Assembly (NCBI RefSeq): GCF_001625215.2
Contig: NC_030386.2
Location: forward strand, 36,397,296-36,461,295
Length of the DNA stretch: 64,000 bases
Reading direction: 5' to 3'
Origin: Daucus carota subsp. sativus
Lineage: Eukaryota; Streptophyta; Magnoliopsida; Apiales; Apiaceae
Every line of letters starts with the position of its first letter. Position 1 is the stretch's first letter. Below the pieces are notes generated by a model. The model did not search any database. It was not told the DNA's origin and saw only the letters and a list, made by a program, of their open reading frames with translations. The position numbers were made by a program, and so were the translations under genes. Below, one piece after another: positions 49,701 through 59,846 of this stretch.

Positions 49701-50838
49701 TGCATACTCCAACATATGCAACCAGTCCTGTACCATGTGAATTTATGTTGAAGGCAGCTTCTAGTTATAAAGCAACTCCGTTTCAGGGAGCTTATGCGGG
49801 AAACAATCCTGCCAATGCACTTTCTCAAAGTGTGCAGAATGCTGCAACCATAAAGCACAGAAAGGTAAGTAAAATAGAATAGGCTGTTTTCTTGAATATA
49901 TAGTCCTGCTTATCAAATTAAAATGCCGGCAATATCCGCCGGTTATTTGTAGCTATGCATTTTCGGAATCTATGACAATACAATTTCTTTAGTTGTACAT
50001 CTAGAAAGCCAAACAGTGAGAGTTTATACTGTGATTCTTTCACCAGTGCTGTTCACTTTCAAGGATTAATATTTATTATACCATCTACGAGATGTAAGGG
50101 ATGTTAGTACAAAAGATGTAATAAAGGATCAGTGACTTGTGATGTTTGAGAGAGATCTCTATGTCCTCTGGTAGTCTGGTGTATACTCAGCTCAAGTAAT
50201 TTTGAATTGAAAAATACTTTTATACTTCTGCAGGACTCTGTGGAATCTGCAGTACTTGAAAATTTTCCAAGCTCATTAAAAAGGTATCATAAGTAAATTT
50301 AATTTGGGATGTAGAGTTATTATGCCATATTTTTTTTTACAGTTTAGAAATCTTACAAAGATTCTCCCTGCTAGATCTTGTGGACCACTAGTTACTACAA
50401 GTACCCTGGAGGTTGTCATACCACAACATGCAGTTGCCAAACTCGTAAGAAAATCTAAAGACATGGTTTCTCAAATCAGCGAGGTAATGACTGTCTTCCT
50501 ATCACAACTATAAGTTGCTGAGTTCTTCTGGATGAGAATTAAGAATTGAATTATAATGTGAATTGGATGGGACATATTTGTTGTTTAACTCGTGTCATAA
50601 TTTAAACAGTTATCAGGAGCAACTGTCAAATCGATTGAAAATGGATCTGAAGCTACAGTCAATGTCATTCGAATATCAGGGACCCCAGAACAAGCCGAGA
50701 GAGCCCAGACCTTGCTGCAGGGATTCATCTTGAGCAGTAAGCATCTTTTATTACTACTAATTTTTAATTTCTAATGCTTTGTCGCTAATTTCCTTTTTGC
50801 AATGTGATCAAAATGCAGCCCAAGAAGATGGTCCTTGA
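46764..50838 (+). CDS. Five-KH-domain RNA-binding protein (RCF3/HOS5-like)
   Basis: Eight exons, 46764-47363, 48192-48593, 48779-49027, 49607-49864, 50234-50283, 50348-50483, 50610-50736 and 50819-50838, join to 613 aa. KH1 starts near residue 38 (ISYRILCHDTQAGCVIGQAG). KH2 starts near 147 (VTRLVVEKTHIGSLLGKGGG), followed by the conserved CVSMSEEIVQIVG and ISSRLRESQH. KH3 is near 281 (FGILCPVDKINRVVGEPD), KH4 near 367 (TRLLIPSGKIIYLEGKNG) and KH5 near the C-terminus (TLEVVIPQHAVAKLVRKSKD). GXXG loops are intact in KH1 (GQAG), KH2 (GKGG) and KH4 (GKNG), altered in KH3 (GEPD) and absent in KH5. The family acts in nuclear mRNA processing with CPL1 and splicing factors during stress responses. 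Context (bL9m and hydrolase neighbours) supports orthology to At5g53060. The acceptor for exon 6 is the second of two nearby AGs, because only that one keeps frame. Confidence 0.9.
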
Positions 50839-51470
50839 AGTTGATTCTTGAATGTAGTTATCTATAGTTTGGAAGATGTGGGTGGTTTCGACTCATGTTA
50901 ATCTGTATGGAGGGCTTCTTATATCTTGTAGCAGTCAAAGTAGGATAATACAAACACAGACACACATACAATTTTCCTTCTTTTCTTTTTTGTTTGGTGC
51001 ACACATACAAATTTTTAATGTACCTATGAGATCTTTGTGGGCAAACAAAGATCAAGCAGTTTTATGCTGGATGTATTGGTTTAACATGTCAGTATTACCG
51101 TGAATTTGGAAGTGTTAGCCAGTGTTTATTTGGATAGAGTAGAACATAGATTTCAGATTTAAAAGAAAAGTGCATTACCGAGTAGAAATTTTTGTTTCTG
51201 AGAAATTATTAATAATTTATAAAATTCCTGATGAATATGATTTAAGATTGTAGAATTATGAACATGTGAGTGCTTTCTCGCAGGATGAATTTTTTTACTT
51301 ATGATAATTGTGTAAAGAAAAATGTTTCAAGTTTCTAACGTCTCATTATTTTAATAAAAGTTCCCGATTAAATGAATGGATGAGATAATAATGTCTTACT
51401 TTTCCGGAGAAAATTTGTAGAGAAAATTACAAGACAATGTGTATATATAAAAATATTATTTATATATTAA
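50839..51470. other. 3' flank of KH gene
   Basis: Probable 3'UTR and AT-rich spacer; no gene or element seen up to the MITE at 51471. Confidence 0.5.
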
Positions 51471-51915
51471 GGAGTCGTTTGGTTGAGTGGTATCTGGATA
51501 TTCCAAACCCATACTTGGTATCAAGACCCATACTTGGTGTTTGGTTGGCAGTAAATAAATTTTCGAATCCATTCCTCAAACTCACGAGATATGGTTTTTG
51601 ATACCCAAAGAATAAGGTGAGTATGAAATGGGATATGGGTATTAGTTTTATATCTTATTTTTTTGTCTCTATTTAAGCAATTAAATATTAATATTTAATA
51701 TAAAAATAATCAATAATGCAAAATATACAACAATAATAATTTTATTAATGTTTTAATTAATATAAAGAATTAATATAATTAATTTTAAAAAGTTAAATAT
51801 ATCAATTGCAGCAATCAACCAAACACATGATATCAGATATAATAATTTAAACCCATACCACCTTAACTCGATTCCTCATTCCAAACTCATATCACTCCGC
51901 GAACCAAACGACCCC
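51471..51915. mobile_element. Tourist-like MITE (PIF/Harbinger), 445 bp
   Basis: The left end GGAGTCGTTTGGTTGAGTGG and the complement of the right end, GGGGTCGTTTGGTTCGCGGA, form terminal inverted repeats, followed on both sides by TGATATGRGTTTGG-like subterminal motifs. TAA flanks both ends (51468-51470 and 51916-51918). No coding capacity. It lies about 210 bp upstream of the TATA-like box of the bL9m gene. Confidence 0.85.
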
Positions 51916-51996
51916 TAAAAGGGTTTCGGCTTAGTTCGGATTTGGATCGAAATAAATTAGGTGCCAAATTTTGGGATCTGGTTCAAAACGTCATAA

Positions 51997-52072
51997 AACC
52001 CGAAACTGACCCGAAAATAATTGGGATTTAAAAAAACCCGAAACTGACCCGAAAATAATTGGTGTTTAAAAA
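51997..52072. repeat. 38-bp direct repeat, two copies
   Basis: AACCCGAAACTGACCCGAAA with following ATAATTGG occurs at 51997 and 52035, within a longer stretch of degenerate ACCCGAA motifs (to about 52100). It lies in the proximal promoter of the bL9m gene. Confidence 0.8.
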
Positions 52073-52125
52073 TCAAACCCAAACCCGAAATATTCGGGTT
52101 CCGTAAAATCCAATGGGTATCCATC

Positions 52126-52136
52126 GGGGTATAAAT
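52126..52136 (+). promoter_or_regulatory. TATA-like box of bL9m gene
   Basis: GGGTATAAATTG lies about 240 bp upstream of the ATG at 52371. A possible 5'UTR intron (GCTG|GTATCA near 52255 to TGGTAG|TTGAAT near 52357) would bring the two close together in the mRNA. Confidence 0.5.
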
Positions 52137-52370
52137 TGCCATCCAGAGTCTCTGCTCTCTGGTCCCCGAGCTTGTATACAGCGACACGTAGCTTCGTATC
52201 GCCACCGTTGCGGCCGCCGGCGACTTGTTAACCTCCGCGCCACAACTACTGCTGGTATCATCTCTCTACTGAAACTAGGTATTACAGTAAAAACCATTTC
52301 AACAATTTCAGTATAATACAATTAATTGTTTTTATGTATAATATATAATTTGGTAGTTGAATATAGAAGG

Positions 52371-55300
52371 ATGGCCCATACGCGGCACTGTAGAACTGCA
52401 CTTGAAAAAATCTCGAATAGGTTAATGCACCAGCCTATTCTGTTCGCTGCTCAAGGGCTTCGATATCGAAAATTGGATGTTATTCTTACTAGTGTGAGCT
52501 TCTCGGTTTTAATTTGTTAATGTTTTTCTTTTATGGGTCCGGTCCCTGGCAGTAGACGTCTTAACTAGCCTATCATTTTTTCGCTGTTGATGAATATCCA
52601 GCGGCGCGACCCGTCCTACATTTAAAAAGCGTTGACGTATGTTATAATCCTTATAATCCTAGCAACTGGATATTCATCCAACGGCCAAAAACTGATAGGC
52701 CAGTTAAAAGGTCTCTGACATATGACTGCCAGGGATGAGGACCCTTCTTTTATATGTAGCAATTATGTGGAGAATTTTAAATCTGTATGTTTATATGTGC
52801 TTTTCAGAGTATAGACAAGCTAGGGAAATCTGGAGAGGTTGTAAAAGTAGCTCCGGGGCATTTTCGAAATCATCTCATGCCTAAATTGCTTGCTGTTCCC
52901 AATATCGACAAGTTTGCTTATCTCATCAGCGAGCAACAGAAGGTTTGGTTTCTCTTGGTGCCTACATTTGTGTGTACATTAGCAGCTTTTTGTAGATTAT
53001 GAATTTTGTTTTTCACAGTTTTCGGACATGATGCTTTCAATTGGCATATTTCATCTCGCGTGGTTATATGCGTCTGTGGATTAATTGATTTGAATGTGTA
53101 AGTTTGTGCCTTGAAGCGGTGATTGCAAATATCGTGTGCTTCCTTGAAGTGCCATATACCTATCTAGTTCAAGGTTTATTAATGTTAATTGACAAAGTAA
53201 ACTAAAGTCCATCTTGTCAAATGTTTGTGTTATAGCTCTTTGTGCTGGTGCATAGGCTTAGTGGTCGAGGCGTCGAGCTCTTACGTTTGCTGAGCATGTA
53301 TAAGAAAACACAAAGCATCTCATTTTTCATTTTGGCAGGTTTCAGTTAAACTTTGTATTTTATCTTTGTGAGAAACATACCTTGTCAGTGTGTGAAGCTT
53401 GTTGCTTGCATTTTCATACGTAATGACGCAGAACGGAAGTTAGGATCATCACACGTTAGTTCTTAAGATAACACCCGAATCTGTCGATACAAATTCAAAC
53501 AAGATAGATCCGGAATTCACCAGAAAGTTGAAAAAACTCTCAAACATTTTTTTTAATTTACCAAAAGTTCTTCATAGAATACATATATTATTGTTCATAT
53601 AGGGATATAATAAAATCCCAAAATAAAATAATAATAACAATTCCTAATTAAAATCAAATAATGATAAAAGTGAAGTGAGCATGCAGCTGCAAGCATGATC
53701 ATGCATTATAACCTCAATCCAAGTGCTAATCCATGATCATACATAATTTTCGCCATGCTCTGCTGTCTTGCAAATTGCCTTCTTGTTATTTACCACCTCT
53801 TGCCTCGGTCTTTTTATGTCAAGTTTTTCTTCAAAATCAGGGGCTCTTGTCCTACATCAATTAATCATTACTCAATAAAATACTTTAATACTGCTTTGCC
53901 GATTTCTCTGTATAATGGGATTGTCGGTGTCTAATGGAATCTATTATGTACTATTTCCTTTCCAAATTTCGGTGCTTCCATTTTATTTCTCCAAATGTAT
54001 GTGCAGGGTCTAATGGTTTTGGCACCATAGTAATAAATTAACTTATCCTGTATCCGTACTTGGGATGGGCTTTTCAATCCTTCTACAAACATTGACAATA
54101 TATATACATTTTGTTTTATAGATTCACCAAACTGATGGGATTGAAGAGGTTAAAGTCGTTATGAAGAATGAGGAAGATATAAACAAAGAATACCATACAG
54201 CAGCGAAACGTCTGGATGATGCTAAGCTGGTCAGTGTTGTTTTAAATACCGATCTGAAGTGATGTATTCTGTAAAACATTTGGTTTTTAGTTAGTTAAAA
54301 GTATTACTTTTATATTGAATTAAACATTTTCATCATTTGACGTGGTGTTTACGGGAGGGTTAGGAATTTGTTTATAATTTTGACAGTTACCGTGAGAACT
54401 GAAAATATGTGAATTTTCCATCTATACTGCTACTTGTCTGGCAGCAAATTCTATAAATGTAGGAATAGCAAGGTATGATTCTTAGTCTTGGCAGAAGCTG
54501 AAAGTAATTATGTTTTAGGAATTATAGGGAAGTTATATCTGACTGGCTTAATTACATTAGATTTCTGTCTAACAGTGCTACCTTTGCTTCAGACAATTTA
54601 ATATGATCTTTTTAACATCTTCTAAATTTATAACACCTGTTGTCACTTTTGTTAAGGTCTTGAAGAGGTATATCAAAATTGATAATGAACTGCGTGAACC
54701 CGTGACTAAAGAAGAAATTGTGGCTGAGGTATTTTTTATATTTTTTCTGTTGTTTTCTTTCTTTTTTTACCTGTAGTAAATTTACTGCTCGGGTATGTTT
54801 GTGCTTGGTACCGTTGATTTATTTATCTGTTTTATGAACTTAGAGTGGGTTATATTTATTATATATTTCTACTCTCCGCTCGACTCCTTATCTTCAAGTC
54901 AAGTGGGTGAAGTTCATGATTTTATTGTTTGCTAGTCCCATGTTTTTATATATCTCAATTCTCAGATGATGTCTCTGTGATGTAATTGTATTTTGTGGGG
55001 ATGTGGGCTGTCTAATATTTTGTGTAAGAATCTATTCCTTAATTTTATTTATTTTTACGTAAAGAAATTAAAAGTTATGATATTGATATTGAAGTTCTTT
55101 TGGGGTTACAGTTATATCCACCAGTTCAGTAATTAGTCCTTAGGCCAGTAAAGGCATATACGTATTAGCACATTAATCTTCAGACTGTACTTTCCATTGA
55201 CGATTGTGGCTGATAGTATACCTGTCCCTGCTTCATTTGCACAATTCCCCAGTTAGATATTCTTGGTAGCATGATGGCTCCATACTTCGTACCTACTGAA

Positions 55301-55814
55301 ACAAATTAACAAAACTTTAACATGAATGCCTACATATATCAATTAGAAACAGAAAATATACAAAGTATTGTTTCAGTTTCTCTGTATTGTTCATGTATTT
55401 ATAATTTTATATCATGGTTGACTGTGTTATACGAGTTCTGCAAATAACTGAGATTTTGTATATGGGCTTTGTCTAGAAAATTAAATGAGCAAGGTGTTGA
55501 AAATCTCAAGCAAGAATTTTGTTCCTATAATTTTATGGTGAAAATTGCTTTTAGATTACCAAATCTAAGCAGACTTGCAGCTAATCATTGTATCAGGATG
55601 ATATCTGTGCAATAGCCTTAATGTAACATACCATTTTGTATTATTTCAGGTAGCGAGGCAGCTATGTGTCCGCATTGAGCCTGGAAACCTACATCTACCA
55701 ACTTCTTTGTCATCTTTGGGGGAGTTCGAGGTACCACTCCTCTTGCCCAAGATCATTCCTTTGCCAGCAGGAAAGGTCCAGTGGACACTTGATGTTAAAA
55801 TTCGTTGGAAATAA
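52371..55814 (+). CDS. Mitochondrial large-subunit ribosomal protein bL9m
   Basis: Five exons, 52371-52493, 52808-52942, 54122-54229, 54657-54728 and 55650-55814, give 200 aa. The first 30 residues (MAHTRHCRTALEKISNRLMH) are basic and lack acidic clusters, fitting a mitochondrial presequence. The L9 N-domain follows: KLDVILTSSIDKLGKSGEVV and KVAPGHFRNHLMPKLLAVPN, the conserved GxxVxVxxGxxRNxLxPxxxA signature that contacts 23S rRNA. A connecting helix region (EYHTAAKRLDDAKLVLKRYI) leads to a C-terminal domain ending LPKIIPLPAGKVQWTLDVKI. It resembles At5g53070 (mitochondrial) more than plastid L9. An upstream in-frame ATG at 52326 would lie inside the proposed 5'UTR intron, so 52371 is preferred. 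Intron 1 hosts a small MULE-type MITE. Confidence 0.9.
52535..52744. mobile_element. MULE-type MITE, 210 bp, in bL9m intron 1
   Basis: The ends GGGTCCGGTCCCTGGCAGTA and the complement of the right end, GGGTCCTCATCCCTGGCAGT, are inverted repeats of about 80 bp (sharing GCCTATCA and GATGAATATCCAG). A perfect 9-bp duplication TTCTTTTAT flanks the element (52526-52534 and 52745-52753). The 9-bp duplication assigns it to the Mutator group. Confidence 0.9.
52943..54121. other. Long intron 2 of bL9m with a repeat-like block
   Basis: The segment from about 53430 to 53860 (for example GATAACACCCGAATCTGTCG and ATAATAAAATCCCAAAATAA) differs in texture from the rest of the intron and reads like an inserted, degraded repeat. 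I could not define ends or a family. Confidence 0.3.
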
Positions 55815-56774
55815 ACCGTTCAATCTAGAATGACTTTTGCCTTGCATCTCCGAATCGGAGTTGGTTAATCATATCTAGTTTGCTGCCAGTAACAGCCACA
55901 AACCGCAGATCAATTCTAATTGGGTGAGGAGTCCTATACCTTCCTTGCTAATATAGTGCCAACCCTGCAAGGTAACAAAACTGATTTGAGCATATTGATG
56001 TGACGATCTTCCTTAGTGACAATCATATGTATGTTTTAGAACTGAAAGAAAATTAATCAAAAATTTAACGGTAAGAGTCTCTCTCTCTGGATGCTTAACA
56101 ATTCGAAGCGTAATTGCGTAAATGCCCAACTCATTGGACTGAATTTGTATATTGTAGCCGCATAACCTTTTGATTCAGTTCAGCAGACAGGAATAACAAA
56201 TTGTTAGGACTGCATAGAGCACAGCCGGCATAATTTGATTATTGTTGTTGCATAACCCGAACGAATAAAATCCTCGAAGCAGTTCAGTGTAACTCTGTAA
56301 TACTCCCTAGTCCCTAGTCAATTATTCATTTTGCTGACTAACAAGGCGAGTTAAAACTTTAGAGTCAATAGTATGATAAATCTCGGTTACAAATACAAGC
56401 AAACGATCATAAATGAAACTAATGTTTCTTTCATCGTTGGAAAGTTTGCGATGTGCTCGAGTATCTAATTGTCTTGTAACCGACGTAAAGAAAAATACCA
56501 GAGATTAAGAGCTGGAGCATAATTCGGAAATTATGATCTTATACAACCTCAGAGCATAGCTTACGGTTAAAATTTGGATTTTGATAATAACAAGCAATAA
56601 ACTTAACGAGGTACCATTATCCATTATTCTTTCTGTTTTTACGTATTTGACGTTTGACTTTTTGACACATAATTTAAGTACATTGACCGTATAATAAATA
56701 TTAATATTTTTGAATTTTGACTGTATGAGTAAAATTAATTTTTTTTGTTATAAAAAATATTAATTGAGTATTAA
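55815..56774. other. 3' flank of bL9m
   Basis: Probable 3'UTR up to about 56.1 kb. From about 56625 to 56770 there is a patch with TTTGACTTTTTGACACATAA and TAAGTACATTGACCG that resembles one arm of the Stowaway-like MITE at 30663-30897 (TTTTGACTTTTTGACACGTA), so a MITE fragment is likely. No gene is seen. Confidence 0.45.
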
Positions 56775-58396
56775 ATCAATATACTTATATAAAGGAGAAG
56801 CGAGAGGCGTGTAGGTGGTGTCTCTCACGTCGCTCCGCTTGATTTTTCTAATTTTCTGGAATTTTTGGATGAAAAATATCAAAAATTAGAACTGCCATTT
56901 TTAGTTTCGGATATATTAGAAACAAGTTTCACAATCTGATTTTTGTTTCAGATTATTTATGGACTATAGTAGCTTGAAAGTTTTAATCTGATTTTATTTC
57001 TATATAAAGGAGAGCGAGGGGCGTGTAGGTGGCGGCTCTCACATCGTTCCGTTCTATTTTTATAATTTGTTAATTATCTGGAATTTTTTGATAAAGAATA
57101 TCAAAAATTAAAACTACCTTTTTTAGTTTCGGATATATTAGAAGCAAGTTTTAGAATCTGATTTTGTGTCAGATCATTTATGGAATATAGCAGCTTGAAA
57201 CTTTTAATCTGATTTTGTTTCAGATTATTTAATCATGGGAAAGAGTAGCATAAAAGTCTCTCTGCACCTATAAATATCCTTATATGTTGTAGGGTTTTGG
57301 ATCATCTAAACACAACCTACTCTCTCTCAATACCACAACCCTATCTCTTTCTGATGATAGTTCTCTTGCTCGATTTCTAACTCGGTGGTGCCGTTTTTCT
57401 GCAACGATAAGTGAAGGCTGTTTATACGATATTAAAAAAAATAAAGGTTGTTGCAAGAAAAGGTGGTTATAGACCGCTTTGTGGGAGTCGACAAATCCAA
57501 ACACGGGAGAAGAATATAGTCTTGACATGATATTGATATTGATGAATGATATTAATAAATTAACTATTAGTGATGTATGTTTGTTTTTTTTTTGGTCAAG
57601 ATCTACATACTCGTAGATGAGTTGTATCATAGATACAATAGCTGCAACAAGGATTTTTTTCATCCAAAAAAATTTATCATCTAACCGAAAGATATGTAAG
57701 TATCTCCAGACGTTTAGATAATAAGACTTTAAAGTCTGAATAAAAAACCCCATAAAGTCTCCTTCCATGATCCTGAAAATCAAAACAAGCAAAAGGAAAC
57801 ATAAGGATGATAAATTAATTAATAAAGTGATGTATTTTTGTTGTTTATTTTTTTCTAATATTTGTTTTGTTCATCGGACATATAATTTTTATATGATTTA
57901 CTTTTATAATATCTGAATTGCTCTGTTCAAACAACTTTTAAGTGAAGACTGTTCATGTAGTATTAAAAAATAAAGGTTGTTATAAGTAAGGGTAGTTATT
58001 GACCGCATCTCACGGATTTAAGTTAGATGTTTTTGTGCACAATCAATCCAAAAAAAATGGAGGAAGGTGACAATGTAAGAACATGATTACTTTTAAAAAA
58101 ATACACAAATAAAATTAAGATTCGTCGTACTTTAAATTGTTGATTACGTGCAGAAATTTATTTTTATTTTTTCAACATGAATTATAGTCCATTTTACAAT
58201 TTTATATATTAGTATTGGTATTACATCAAGATTTTTATAATATAAAATTTATTTTATTCTACAAATATTAATTTTTAATAATTAATAGACTTTTTATAAA
58301 CAGCCACAAAATTATTGCATTCTAAAAATATTAATATTGAATCATTAATATAATTTTCATAGGCCGCCGCAACGCGCGGCTTATCAACTTTACTAA
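56775..58396 (+). mobile_element. Helitron-like element with duplicated 5' region (ends approximate)
   Basis: The 5'-type sequence TTATATAAAGGAGAAGCGAG (56790) and TCTATATAAAGGAGAGCGAG (56999) begins two tandem copies of about 210-240 bp, each with GGCGTGTAGGTGG, TTTTTAGTTTCGGATATATT and CTGATTTTGTTTCAGATTAT blocks. The 3'-type hairpin GCCGCCGCAACGCGCGGC lies at about 58363-58380, followed by TTATCAACTTTACTAA. The GC-rich hairpin plus CTRR-like end suits a Helitron, but the base after CTAA is A, not T, so the terminus is decayed or misplaced. No Rep/helicase. A minus-strand frame of 170 codons inside is not recognisable. Confidence 0.5.
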
Positions 58397-59171
58397 AAAA
58401 AGTAAGGTTTCGTAATCTATTACTCCCGTCCTAAAAAGTAATCAATCACTTGAATATCATCTCCTGATGCTATTATTCAACTACTTTCCGCCATACCAAA
58501 TTTTAGGAAGCTTCCAATAACACGAATTGACTCTGTCACGTTGACTATTATATTTCGTCACCAAGCTGCCACAGACCAAGTTGCCACAGCCGACCCATCG
58601 CCGTGGATACGACTTATTTATCACATCCGCCACGTATTCATATTATCATCTCAAACTAAATTCCAGTCCATAAAAAACAAAAACATATTAATATAAGCCT
58701 TAGAATTATATAAAAACATGCCAAAATGAAAAAGTAAGTGCACATTTCGTTATCTTTCTGTGAAATTCGACATTAAAAGATAAAATAGAATATTCAAGAT
58801 GTACAAGACTCCACAATTTGTAATATCTTTCATTAGTATAATATTTTTTGTAGGCAGAAGAATATATACTAAATTTTATAAACTTATATAAAATACACAT
58901 CTTAATTTTTTTAATAAAATATGAGAAATGGAAATATTTATTGCTAATTTTGTGATTCGTGACCTACAATTGGGAATCAATACAAAATTTATATGGATGA
59001 AAATTTTATTTTTTAATTCATCCAAATTAAGCAGGGGTGAATTGAAAACAGCAGTAGTTGGAATTCCAAATTCTACTAATTATAAAGCTCAAACGGGTTT
59101 ATCTTCTGTTGTCCGGAGACCGGATTCGACTCCCGAAAAATATTAAAACATATACTTATACTAATTTATAA
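58397..59171. other. AT-rich intergenic DNA
   Basis: No gene or element recognised. GTTGTCCGGAGACCGGATTC near 59107 resembles the 3' part of a tRNA-like or SINE sequence but is too short to assign. Confidence 0.4.
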
Positions 59172-59530
59172 GAACATCTCCAATAACCTCTTAAATTGGC
59201 TCTTAAAATCAAAAATGAGGAGGATAAGAAAAAATGGAGCTCCAATAGGCTCTTATTGCCTCTTAAAAATACTAGGAGCCCCTTCTCTCTCCTCTCTTTT
59301 AAAGCCACTACATGGCTCTTAACTTATTTTTTATAATTTAATATTCACTCTCACCCATGTGACTTTAAACTTTTGTCATAGTGGAGTTTAAATAATAATA
59401 AAATATAGTGTTAGGAGTGTGTATAGAGAGTATTATTGGAGTTCAAACTCTTAGTAATGTATTAACTTCCTAAGAGCTTAATATTTTATATTATATATAG
59501 AAGCTAACTAAAAGACTATTGGAGATGCTC
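59172..59530. mobile_element. Tourist-like MITE (PIF/Harbinger), 359 bp
   Basis: The left end GAACATCTCCAATAACCTCT and the complement of the right end, GAGCATCTCCAATAGTCTTT, are the typical Tourist terminal repeat. TAA lies directly outside both ends (59169-59171 and 59531-59533). The interior has GGCTCTTAA/TTAAGAGC-type subterminal repeats. It lies about 190 bp upstream of the TATA box of the hydrolase gene. Confidence 0.88.
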
Positions 59531-59721
59531 TAACGTATATAAGCCAGTATTATAAAAAAACAAAGTTTCAGATAAATATACAGAACGCTAGAAAACATCG
59601 ATACATACAATTTGAGTTTGATGATACATGTAGTCGTTGTATAAATGTACTTTACTTGAAATTAACTCCAGAGACAATCACCGTCCACCGGTGAACAAAC
59701 AGTTAAACACGTCCACACGTG

Positions 59722-59730
59722 TATATATAA
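59722..59730 (+). promoter_or_regulatory. TATA box of hydrolase gene, next to ACGTG motifs
   Basis: GTATATATAACAC lies 120 bp upstream of the ATG at 59847. CACGTCCACACGTG directly upstream (about 59708) holds two ACGTG-type bZIP cores. A short CT repeat lies in the 5'UTR. Confidence 0.55.
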
Positions 59731-59846
59731 CACATATATCTGCATTCTCTTCAACTCTTCTTGTATATTCTTCACTCTTCCATTCTCTCTCTCTCTCTCG
59801 AATAATATTAATAGCAAGAATCTTATCAAGCAGGGGTAAATAAAAT

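Noticed and set aside
53430-53860. Possible solo LTR fossil in bL9m intron 2
   Set aside because: The texture suggests an inserted old repeat, but I found no clear TG...CA ends, target duplication or internal retroelement part, so it is not called.
57280-57792. 170-codon minus-strand frame
   Set aside because: It lies in a Helitron-like element with hydrophobic, AT-driven composition, no recognisable domain, and no clear promoter.
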